Assembly: GCA_002118135.1 (NCBI GenBank)
Contig: BDIU01000232.1
Coordinates: 124,001-188,000, forward strand
DNA from: Trebouxia sp. TZW2008
Lineage: Eukaryota > Chlorophyta > Trebouxiophyceae > Trebouxiales > Trebouxiaceae
Direction: 5' to 3'
DNA: 64,000 bases
In this document: piece by piece, positions 1 through 9,740 of the stretch
Layout: each line of letters opens with the position of its first letter
Numbering within the stretch: position 1 is the first letter of the stretch
The notes under the pieces: model-generated
The model's input: the letters and a program-made list of their open reading frames with translations, nothing else
Database searches by the model: none
Told to the model about the DNA's origin: nothing
Translations under genes and position numbers: made by a program

Positions 1-3000
1 GCAGAGACAGCGCAGTATCTCCTGTTGGAACCAGGTGACATCGCAGTCAAAATAGATGCAGTGATGCCAAGCCCTGTAAGCATACTGCCAGATCCAGCAT
101 TCAGCTTGTGACAACATGCTCAAAAAAGCTTTGGACTGTACAGAACAACTTGAAAAGCAGATCACCTCCTGCTGGAACCAGGTGACATTGCGGTCAAAGT
201 AGATGCGGTCCTGCCAAGCCCTGTAAGCATACTGCCTGATGCAGGATGCGACCATCTCATGTCTGCTCAAAACAGCTTTTGACTGTACACAACAGTGATG
301 AAGCAGTTCACCTCCTGCTGGAACCAGGTGACATTGCGGTCAAAGTAGATGCGGTCCTGCCAAGCCCTGTAACTATACTGCCTGATCCAATGGGGCAGGC
401 GCCGGATGTCCTCCCTCTTCTTAGCCTCCAGGTCTGCCTCCAGCAGCAGCTCAGCATGAAAGGCACGCTCAAAATCCTGCAGCCACAGCAAAGCTGCTTC
501 AACAGTGGCACTGCTTTTGGAAGGAATTTTATGTACTGAATGCAAAAGGCATGCTTTTGAATGCACATGCAAAGTCCTGCAGGCACAGCAATGCTGACGT
601 CACTTGGCACTGCCTGGAACAATTTCTTAAGTGCAGGTTCCTGGGAGCATTCTGGCTCTAGATCAGAAAACTAAGCATGGAAGGCACGCTTGAACTCCTG
701 CAGCAATAGTCACCTCCCTGTTAAACAAACTTGAGATCAAAAGACAGGACACTGTCAAGAAGATGGTACTGCCTTGAATGGTCCTTTAGTCAAAGATGCT
801 GGAAGTATTCTGACGCAAGATCATTCTCCAGCAACAGCTCTGCATGTTTAGCGCGTTCAATATTTTGCAGCCAGAACCACCTTGTTCAGGATTGGCATTT
901 GGACAAGACTTGAGATCATGTATGGCCTCCGCATCAGCTGAGCAAGAAAGGCACGCTCAGAGTGTTGCATAGGACTGCTGCGTTGAACCAAGTTTGAATT
1001 CCTAAATTGAGTTGAGTTTGAAAGCTGAGTTGAGTTGGCTCAAGTGCACAGTGAGATCACGTGACTTGAACCATTGAAGCATCTTGAGACCGTTGTCTCA
1101 TGTGCAGGGTTGTGACAGTATGCAGATGATACACTGATACGTTGATAACTCAGTAGAAGACTTCCAGCGTACGGGGATATGCTGCAAGGAGACATGTATC
1201 ATGACAATAGTTCAACAGGTACCATGAGGACCCAGATTTCAAACATGAAGCAGAATGTATGGGGACCAGGCACCTCATGTGCATGTTCACCAATACAGCT
1301 CCTTTGCAAGAGCAGCTTACATGCGGCTTGAAGTCTGAGAGAGGCTTGATCTCCAGGATTCCACAAATCTTGTCAAACAGCTCAGGTGTGAGGGTCTGCA
1401 GCACTCCATGAGCCCACAGCACATTGCACAGTGCTCCTGTGTGCCACAGTATCAATGGTTTAGGATGCTGCAGATCTTATCAAAAAGCTCAGGCGTCAGT
1501 GTCTGCAGCACTCCATGAGCCTACAGCACATTGCACAGTGCTCCTGTGTGCCACAGTATCAACGGTTTAGAATGCTGCAGATCTTATCAAAAAGCTCAGG
1601 CGTCAGTGCCTGCAGCACTCCATGAGCCCACAGCACATTGCACATTGCTCCTGTGTGGCACGGAATCAATAATTCATGATGCTGCAGACCTTGTCAAACG
1701 GCTCATGAGTGACTTTCAGGTGTGAAAGGTCCATAATGTGCTTCAGCCATCTGCTTCAGCGATAAGCAGATTGACTGTTCTAGTGCATACAGAAGCAATG
1801 ACATGCCTACAAAGCGGAGCATCACCTGCTTCCATGATGTGTAGGTTTGGTAGCATGCGCTGCGTCATTTGGTCAATGAGGGGTCCTGGGTGATGCACCA
1901 TGTTGGCATATGCTGACACCATGTCAGCCAAATAAGATGGCAAAAACCCGTCCACCTGTAGGAGAGACAGCACAAGTCAAGCAAGCGGTGTCCTCTGCGC
2001 AGTGATGTACCTAGTGGCTTGTGCCTTTAGGTAGTGCACCATGTTGGCATATGCTGACACCATGTCAGCCAAATAAGACGGCAAGAAGCCATCTACCTGT
2101 AAGAACAAAACAGGTCACTGATGTCTGCTTTGTATCATGCAATAGCTCTTGCATGAGTTGTGTGACGGCATGACGGCAAATGACATGACAGGAACATGTC
2201 CACCTGTAGTATAAGACAAGGCACCAGCAGCGTCATACACTAGATCTTGCAGGGCTCGCAAGACTACAGGATTGTACAAAGCCAATGTGAGTGATTGTGC
2301 CTTTGTCATGCAGCATATGGAGTCAGCATGGAACGGAGCTGAATCAAATTGCATACACCTGTTGCAGCGCTTCCACAGCCATAGCATCATCCAGGTGGTG
2401 TGGCAATGAATTACTGTTTTGAATGACAGCATGACATTGGCGCAGGGTGTAGCACCTGTTGCATCGCTTCCTCAGCCACAGCATCATATAGCTCTTCATG
2501 GTAGTGATGCAGCGTTGAGAAAGCGCACAGCAGGCGGCTGAGCTACTCATGACATTCAGTCATCGCAACACTTTGAAGTTCTCTGTCAAGTTTGCAGGAA
2601 TGTGGCACCTGTTGCAACGCTTCCTCAACCACAGCATCATACAGCTCCTCATGGTGGTGATGTAATGTCAAAAAGGCCTACAGCAGGCTGCTGAGCTGCG
2701 CAGAAAGCAGCACTGGAACTGTAGGACTAAGTCATTGTGGCTATGTTCAGGATTGCATGTAGTGCAGCACCTGTCGCATCGCTTCCTCAGCCACAGCGTC
2801 ATACAGCTCCTCATGGTAATGATGCAGTGTAGAAAAGGCCCACAACAGGCGGCTGAGCTGCTCAGGGCCAAAGCTGCCCATCTGGCTGATGCACGACTTG
2901 GCTATGTTGTCTAGTAAGGTCCTGGTTCTGCGATTTCCATTGCCTCCGTACTCTGTTTTGGCCAGGGCCCACACAACATTGACCATGCTGCTGGGCTTGA

Positions 3001-4905
3001 GCTCCTGCAAGCGCAGTGCTTTGCTGACCAGACAATGTTGCTTATGCACTGAAGTGCCTGACGCCAATGCAATGTCTAGCTTGAGATTCAGTCCAAGCCT
3101 TCCAAGCCTTTGACCAGATCAAGCTGTTTTACAGGCTGGTACTCTTGGCACAAGCGCATTAGCAAGGACACAAAAGGGGCATGTAGCAGGCGGATTTGAT
3201 GAATGCCAAATGGGGTAGCGCTTGGATGCCCTGTTGCACAACAACAAAGCTGCATGACCAACAGCAAAGCAGCAACCTGTACACAGACAGGCAGCACATG
3301 CAACACCTTACAGGGCATTAACATCTGCAAAGCATCACCCGGTGCAAATGTAGCACTTGTAACAAGCATTCCTTCATTCATTCATCAATGCCTACAGAGG
3401 CCGTCCATCAACTGTGGAGCAGCACCTTATGCACACGCAGCATCCTGGCTACAACAGCGTCAACCCAGTCAGCATCAACATAGCTCCAGTGGCCCAAGCT
3501 AGCATACGCCCACAGCATGTTGGCCATGTCGCCTGCCTCAAAGGCATTGACCTTCTTCAGCGCTTCGTCAGACACAGCATCCAAGAAAACATCTGTAACT
3601 GCGTCTTTGTGCTTGAGCACCGCAAAGGCGCACACCATTTGACTCATAGCTGCAACCGGCATGCTGCTAAGGCGAAACAGCAGGCTCTGCGTGACTACGG
3701 TGATCATGTGGTCGTGCCTGTGGTTCAGGACTGCAAAGGACCACATGAGGTCTGACAGTTCCACAGGGCCAAAGTGGTCAACCCTGTCTATCACCTCCTT
3801 GGCCACCGCATTCAGCAGCTTGACGTTGCGGTGGCCCAGCTCTGCAATGGCTAGCATGAGAGTGCCCAACTGACTAGGCGTGAGTTCTGCAAAGTATGTA
3901 CGGGCCAAGGAAGCTCTGATAGCTTCAATCAGGGTCTCAGAGGCCTGGTGCCCAAAGAATGCAAGGCTGTTAAGGGCTGTGGTGAGTTCATCAGCGTCAA
4001 ACTCCTTGTGTAAGACTTGCTCTAGGCGCTGGCCCACTTGCTGCAACACTCTGGCTGGAGGCTGCACGTTTGAGGCAACATAGGCTGACAAGGCGACTGA
4101 AAGCTGCTGCAGGGTGAGCTCCTGGACCTTGTTCACAGGCGCTGCGTTTAGCTGCTCCCGGACTGCTGCCGCTGCCCAACCTGTACAATTGCCAGTCAAG
4201 TCAGTCAGTCAAGTTAGTCCGTCATGTCAGTCAGTCAAGTCAGTCAGTCAAGTCAGTCCGTCATGTCAGTCAGTCAAGTCAGTAGTCAAGATGCAGCAAA
4301 TCGTTTTGTTCAGAGTTGGTCGGATGAAGCCTTGATTGCCAGATAGACAGCAACATATCATGGCGTGCTTTAGGCGGTAAAGCAGGTCTCCAAAGGGTCG
4401 TAGAATGTGTGTACCAGTTGAACACACACATGGTTCAGGAAAGTATAAGAGCTGGTGTCAAGCACAAGCATGTGAGAACGGTTTGAATGCCGTGTGAGCC
4501 AATGGCAGCTATGAGGTGCTTGCCTGTATCCTCATCATGCAGCTCCTCAACGTCACTTGGAGCTAGTGTATGCCGCAGTTGCTCTACTGCATCCTTCCCG
4601 ATGTTGTCCAAGCTTTGCTTATACACGTGTAGCAGCCCTTGAAGACTGGCTAAGCTAGGTGCATCTGCTGCTGTTGTTGCTGGTGTGGACAGCAACGCAT
4701 GGTAGAGCCTGGGCTGCATGCTAGGTCGAAAGGCTGCCAAGCTGCAAAGAGGCTGATGCGCTTGATATACAGATCTAGCCAGACAGAGACTGCAGAACTG
4801 CGCAGAAGCTGCTTGGGAGGCGGCATGCCAGCGGTTACCGGCTGGCTCAGTAGCTGCAAGGTGTCTGCTTGCGAGGAAAAGCCTGCTGCTTGGGAAATGA
4901 AGCAA
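1..4905 (-). CDS. Organellar helical-repeat protein of the HPR/RAP (FASTK-like) class, incomplete at left edge
   Basis: Recognisable exons lie at about 4430-4905, 3426-4178, 2771-3023, 1826-1955 and 1321-1395, plus one around 300-490. The protein is built of 35-40 residue helical repeats with cores such as LSDLMWSFAVLNHRHD, MANMLWAYASLGH, VNVVWALAKTEYG and LSRLLWAFSTLHHYHEEL. This is the heptatricopeptide pattern of green-lineage proteins that bind organellar RNA, often ending in a RAP domain; no RAP domain is visible here. The first exon reads like an Arg/Ser/Ala-rich targeting leader, but its frame has no ATG until 4719, so the start is not fixed. The segment near 300-490 (WIRQY, RIYFDRNVTWFQQE) belongs to no family I know and could be a second gene. 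At least five exon-edge duplication arrays interrupt the locus. Class is fairly secure, exact exon set is not. Confidence 0.6.
21..390 (-). repeat. Donor-side exon-edge array, period 146-147 bp, 3 copies
   Basis: The motif CCTGYTGGAACCAGGTGACA recurs at 21, 168 and 314. On the minus strand each copy carries the end of an exon (RIYFDRNVTWFQQE) and its GT donor. Only the copy at 300-390 joins a longer upstream reading frame, so 21 and 168 are downstream partial copies. Confidence 0.85.
461..985 (-). repeat. Acceptor-side exon-edge array, 4 diverged copies
   Basis: Related starts of an exon coding LQDFERAFHAELLLE occur with anchors at 461, 682, 850 and 949 (spacings 221, 168, 99). The 461 copy is intact and leads into the full exon. 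The others are upstream in the gene and broken, for example by a stop after FHA in the 682 copy. The same exon carries the donor-side array at 21-390, so it is flanked on both sides. Confidence 0.7.
1396..1700 (-). repeat. Acceptor-side exon-edge array, period 107 bp
   Basis: The anchor GCACTCCATG recurs at 1401, 1508 and 1615, exactly 107 bp apart, with a degraded fourth unit near 1680. Each unit holds intron end, a CTGCAG acceptor and the exon start TLTPELFDKIC. The full exon (1321-1395) follows the last copy in gene order. Confidence 0.85.
1826..2100 (-). repeat. Acceptor-side duplication, 141 bp
   Basis: The exon at 1826-1955 begins VDGFLPSYLADMVSAYANMV after a CTACAG acceptor. The same acceptor and first 20-odd codons recur about 141 bp upstream in gene order (2036-2100), then decay into intron. 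Confidence 0.8.
2368..2870 (-). repeat. Donor-side exon-edge array, spacings 97, 154, 161 bp
   Basis: The exon at 2771-3023 ends ELYDAVAEEAMRQ and a GTGCTG donor. Copies of this end recur downstream in gene order, with CGCTTCCTCA-type anchors at 2780 (true exon), 2619, 2465 and 2368. The copy near 2465-2550 keeps a long stretch of the exon. Confidence 0.8.
4195..4291. repeat. GTCA-based minisatellite in an intron
   Basis: Tetranucleotide-based repeats of the type TCAGTCAGTCAAGTCAGTC are interrupted by GTCCGTCATGTCAG at regular spacing. It lies in the intron just upstream of the second exon of the HPR gene. Confidence 0.85.
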
Positions 4906-5501
4906 GCTTGACAGGTGTCTACAGGCAGGGTCTATAAAGTATGAAATCGGTGCGTCGCTAGTGGCTACGGTCCCTGCACATGTGCAATCTTGATCTGTAC
5001 TTGAGGATTGATTGTCTCAGATGATACAACATGTGCAGACGGTACCTGACAGTCGTAGACGGGACAAGGCGGTAGCGAGGCTTGATGACCGGCAGCGAAA
5101 CATCTCAACCGATCTCCGGTGTGGCTTCAAAATTAGCAAAAAGGACCGTGAATGGTGGCAGCAACGTGGCTGAGCTGCTAGGAGATTGGTCAGTTTCAGG
5201 CGCGGGCAAGCTGCGCTTTCAAACACTTCGAAACACCACACGTGTGACTTCAGAGCTAAATGTTGGTCAGCAGCGCTTGAGAAGCTCTCGCTAAAGCTAC
5301 AACAGACAAAGGGGACATTCAACAACAGTGCGCAAGCAGCATCAACCAGAATGAGCGTTGGTCCTGCATCAAACTGCACTTGGCTTCCTCGAGTGCTGCT
5401 TCATTAGTCATGCAGTCAAACGAGCTGTGTAACAGTCTGAATTGCGGACCTTTGTTTGCCCGCTTTCGCGAGGTGACAGCCGGAAAGGATCAGCGGCAAA
5501 C
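4906..5501. promoter_or_regulatory. Shared upstream region of the HPR protein and mARC genes
   Basis: About 600 bases separate the most upstream codon of the minus-strand HPR gene from the mARC ATG. Nothing in it reads as a convincing exon and no obvious TATA element was recognised. The head-to-head layout is the basis of the call. Confidence 0.4.
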
Positions 5502-8500
5502 ATGGGCATCTTCGATGCTGTGCTGCAGTCAGTCGGATTGGGCCCAGTTTCTTCTGCCAAAATGCGCGTCGCCTCGTTATGGGTCTATCCGGTCAAAGGA
5601 TGCAGAGGTTGCGAAGTTTCGCAGGCGGTGGTCGAGGTTACAGGTGAACTCGCGTGATGCATTTGGAGGTTCTTGGCGCTTCGTGCTGACACAACAAATG
5701 GCGTGGCAGGTTTCGCGTACGATCGCTATTGGATGATCGTGACCGAAGCAGAAGGCCGTTTTGTGACCCAGAGACAAGAGTCAAAACTTGCATTGATACA
5801 AACACAGCTTCCGCAGACAGCTTGGACCCATAACGAAAATATGGAGCCGAATCCTATCGCCGCGCTGACGCTGTCTGCGCCCGACCTGGCGCCGATGCAG
5901 GTGAGTGCAAAGCAAACTTGAACGGCAGGCTGTGCTGGTGAATCAAATACTGTACAGGCACCGAGCTTTGCAACACGGAGTATCGTGTGCTGATTAGGTG
6001 CCACTTCAGGCCCAGAGCAACCCCAGCTGGTTGTCTGTGCGCTGTCATGACTGGAAGGGTGATGCCATAGATGAAGGCGATGAAGTTGCTGCCTGGCTGA
6101 GCTCGTTTCTGGGACAGCGTGTGCGGCTGGTCAAGTACGGAGGTCAGTCATGCAATTGTGCCACCTCGCCTTCTGTGTTCTGATGCACACGCATGCAAAG
6201 CCATTTGAGTACGAGCATGGACAAAGCATGGTGCATGACGCTCTGTATGCTGCGCTGTGGTGCCTGCAAAAACAGTGCTCTGGACATACATTCTACAAAA
6301 AGCAGTAAGCAATTCTGGTGTGGTGCCATATGCGCAATGCAGCAACGGCTTGCTTAGAGCAAGCAGGAGGAGGCAGCAAGGTGCTCTGCATCACCAAAAC
6401 ACCAGCTGTATCTGTTAGCAAGCTTACCAAGAGTGTTTGTTTCTACATGCTGAAACATGAGACTGCTTGCACAAGTGCCATAACCACTCCTACATGCTAC
6501 AGCTGTGTGCAGAAACCATCTACAGTAATCTCTCAATGTAACGACTGCGTTGGATACCAAGAAAAATGTCCTTACATTGACTTGTCCTTGCTCAGAAGTA
6601 CCATCGTAGTCAGAATGCAGTGCTTGGTTCCCAAATGGATTGTCCTTACATCAAGACTGTCCTTATATCAAGTGTCCTTATATCAAGAGATTACCGTATA
6701 GTGCAGCACTGCCAGCGTCCACAAAGGCTTGCTTCATGACGCCTATAGCACTTTCCTTTCTTCTCCTCTTGTTGTTTACATTTCATTCCTTCACAACCTT
6801 TTTTTCCTGAATTTATGCAATGCAGCAATGCAGGGGTGCCAGGCCTCACAGGACTGGATGGGGACCCCCACAGGCGGACCTCTGCTAAGGGCTGGAACAC
6901 CAAAGGGCAGAGTGAAACTGCCTTTGCTGATGCGTTCCCCTTTCTAGTCACCTGGCAGGTCTGTCATACATCAAAAAACAACTGTGGTATCATCACAACG
7001 CAGTTGCATCAAAGGCTGAGTTTGTTGATTTGCCTTACTTTCATTTGTCATCACACTTGAACAGACAAAGTCTGCACTGATGGGCATAGCTTATCAAAGT
7101 TGAAATGCCAAGCCTTTTTCGCCTGCTGATATCACCCAGCATCTGCATAAGTGCTGTCGTTGTACGTGGACATGCTCATATCAGCAGTTCACAGCAGACA
7201 TACTCTGCCAGCAAGTCCTGCCTGTGAATGCATTGCATTGCACTGCTTGCAGATTTCAGTGCATGCCTGTTGTTGCCAGTCAAGCTTGCTCTGCCCATCA
7301 CTCGCAGTGACCTGAATGTATATGCTTCACTTTGCATGAAGCTGCACAACAAGCTTCAAATATGCAAGGGAACATTACAGTGAGCTTGCTTGGTGCATTT
7401 GTGCTGTGGCGGGTAACTTGATGCAGCAGCTTCAGCAGCAAGCATCGTATCAGTATTGGTTGCAGCAGACCCTGTTGCGTTATGCAGGCATCTCTGGATG
7501 ACCTGAACAACCATTTGGATGATCCAATCTCAATGAACCGCTTTCGCCCGAATATTGTGCTAGATGGCGATCAGTCAGCGTGGGAAGAAGACCAATGGGG
7601 TCACCACAATCTTCACATCAGAGTCAATAGTGGCAACAATGTACAACTGGAGCTTTGCAAGCCATGCAGCCGATGTACTGTAAGCAGCTGTTTCACTCTT
7701 GTCTTGCACATACAGTGACACCTTGATGTAATTACTGCATTTTTACCAAGGAATGCGTCACTACATTGAATTGTCACTATTCAGCAGTACCGTTGCAGTC
7801 AAAATCCAATGCGCGTGATTGGTTCCATATTCATTATTGTCACACCAAGCATGTCACTACATTGAGTGTCACTACAGCAAGAAAACACTGTACAGTGCTG
7901 CTTGATATCTAATCATGCTGACATGTATGACGCTCTGTCAATTGTGAGCAGAGATGTCATTCCCAAAGCTGTGCCCCTTTCCTGCTGTTAACAATGAGCT
8001 GTACAAACTGCATTGAGGGCTTTGCGTGAGGCATGCACACAGCCTTTAGCATTCTGTGACGACATGCAACCCTGTGGCAGAGCTTTGGCATATGGGCTTC
8101 ACGTGATGCAGCTCTGCAGCACCTCAAATGCATGCGTCTAACAGACAGTGAGTACCATGAACATGCACTCTGCTTGCAGCTGAACTTAGAGACAGCAGCT
8201 GAGAAGTCTGTATGCCCTTGCTCAGGAGTCTGTCACCGGGCTTGGCTTCATTACACCAGATGGCAGCAATCTTCTTGCTCAGCTCTGTTTGCTTGTTGCC
8301 TGCAGGTTCCTCTTGTGGAGCAAGAAACTGGCGAGAAAGGGTCTCGGCCAATACTTGCCATGAAAGATTTCAGGCTTGGCAAGCACTTGGGCTTTGACAA
8401 GTTTGGGTCATATGCCCAAACACCAATCTATAGGGGAAGCGCTTAAGGCTGTTGGGTTTTGTTTCAGGTGCCCCTAGTGGAGCAAGAAACTGGCGAGAAA

Positions 8501-8695
8501 GGGTCTCAGCCAATACTTGCAATGAAAGATTTCAGGCTTGGCAAGCACTTGGGCTTTGACAAGTTTGGGTCATATGCCCAAACACCAATCTACAGGGGAG
8601 GCGCTGTCAACAGTACGACATTCTTCGGCTGGGATGCTGTGCCATTGCAACTTGGTGCCATCATCTCAACAGAAGATGCTGTGACGGTCAGATGA
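5502..8695 (+). CDS. MOSC-domain molybdenum cofactor protein, mARC-like (amidoxime-reducing component)
   Basis: Six exons close in phase: 5502-5643, 5710-5900, 5998-6142, 6834-6958, 7488-7679, 8468-8695, giving 340 aa, the usual mARC size. The N-terminal MOSC beta-barrel has LWVYPVKGCRG and GFAYDRYWMIV; then come AFADAFPFLVT, ASLDDLN and MNRFRPNIVLDG. A Cys-rich CKPCSRC motif just before VPLVEQETGE matches the site of the Cys that binds Mo in mARC. Such proteins take electrons from cytochrome b5 and its reductase to reduce N-hydroxylated compounds. An in-frame TGA at 5655-5657 falls inside the first intron (66 bp) and is removed. The last exon is preceded by a 162-bp partial copy of itself, which could give a shorter C-terminus. 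Confidence 0.9.
6529..6706 (-). mobile_element. MITE-like element, main subfamily (copy a)
   Basis: It lies in an mARC intron. Its reverse complement matches the elements at 56010 and 57590: repeated TGTAAGGACA-type motifs, then CTGCATTCTGAC and a middle TACCTCTGAG. No coding capacity. Confidence 0.7.
7735..7895 (-). mobile_element. MITE-like element, variant subfamily (copy b)
   Basis: It lies in the last mARC intron. Its reverse complement reads TGTAGTGACACTCAATG where other copies read TGTAAGGACACTCAATG; the same change is present in the following motif too. One end reads CACTGTACAGTG. Confidence 0.65.
8306..8612 (+). repeat. Acceptor-side exon duplication, 162 bp, in mARC
   Basis: The last coding exon starts at 8468 after TTTCAG. 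A near-identical copy starts at 8306 after CCTGCAG. Copy 1 stays open for 46 codons and ends in TAA at 8444-8446 where copy 2 continues to the normal end. Both acceptors look usable. Splicing to copy 1 would replace the 75-residue C-terminus by a 46-residue one. Confidence 0.9.
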
Positions 8696-8870
8696 TAACA
8701 GAGAAAAGGTATTGTGATCATTCGATGATCACAGAAGACACTGTGACAGGCTGATGACCGCAAAGTATATACTGTGACAGTCAAGTGACCACACATGCAA
8801 AAACTGCTGTGATAGGTTCAGCACAGCAAAGGACCATGTGACAGTCAAAGGACTGCATTTGAAGACGCTT
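8676..8870 (+). repeat. Degenerate 31-35 bp tandem repeats starting at the mARC stop
   Basis: About six units begin TGTGACRGTCA or a variant and continue with ATGAYCACA-like sequence. The first unit supplies the last codons and stop of mARC, so the array spans the end of the coding region and the 3' UTR. Confidence 0.65.
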
Positions 8871-9740
8871 GAAGTGTCAGCAGCAGCGCTGACAGAGTCT
8901 GCAATTTTCACCTGAAAGATGCTGTCAGTCAGTGATTTTCAGGCGCCAGCACATTGTTCCCAGATCTGCTAGACACTACAGACCAAGAAATTGCAGAGAC
9001 AAAAAGGAAAGGGCGGACAAGAAGAATCGTTGCCCTTAAAATGTCACAAGGGGAGCCATTGTGATGAATGCAGCGTAGGAGGCTGTCATTGCAGGCTGTT
9101 GGCATTCAACCACCTGAGTGAAGTTGCTTGTTCATTGGAATGACTCAAATGCAGCGCAGCTACTGATGTACAAGCTGTTAAGGCAAGCTTTGCAAAGTTG
9201 GTTTGGTCAGACAAATAAGCAGGTACAAAGGCTCAGGTTGTGATGTACAGTAGCATGCTTAGACAAACCTGATGTGCAGCAGCACCAGCAGCTTATGCAA
9301 TTGTGCAGCAGCATCAAGGCCACTGGCCTGCATAAAAAGGTGTGAGCTTTTCAGCAGCAATGGTCAATCTATAATGACGTCAGACGCTTTATCAGTTTGC
9401 ATGTTGTTGAAACATGTGGTTTGGACCCAATCTAGGAGGTGATGCTTGCGGATTAAGATGACAAAGGGCTGACAAAATGTCTACCTCTGGGTGGTCCTGT
9501 TGAATCAGGGTGTATCATCAGAACATAGCCAGGCTGATGCAAAAGCAACAATGTCATGCAGAATCAGCAGATACTCAGCATGGCTGACACTTGTCGTAGC
9601 ACAGCAGCTTTTGTAAAGCAAAACAAGCAAGAACAAGAGAACGAAGCAAAACTGTCACATTTTGTGCTCTACTGCAATGTGCCTAAGAGCCCCACGAAAC
9701 ACACTATATCTAGTTGCTGCCTGGCTGCACAGCAGCTTCT
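8871..9740. other. Convergent intergenic region, mARC / glycosyltransferase 3' ends
   Basis: No exon-like open frame or known element recognised. It probably holds the two 3' UTRs. Confidence 0.4.

Noticed and set aside
5655..5657. Stop codon breaking the mARC frame (pseudogene signal)
   Set aside because: It lies within a 66-bp GT-AG intron (5644-5709); removing it gives VTG-FAYDRYW in perfect family register.
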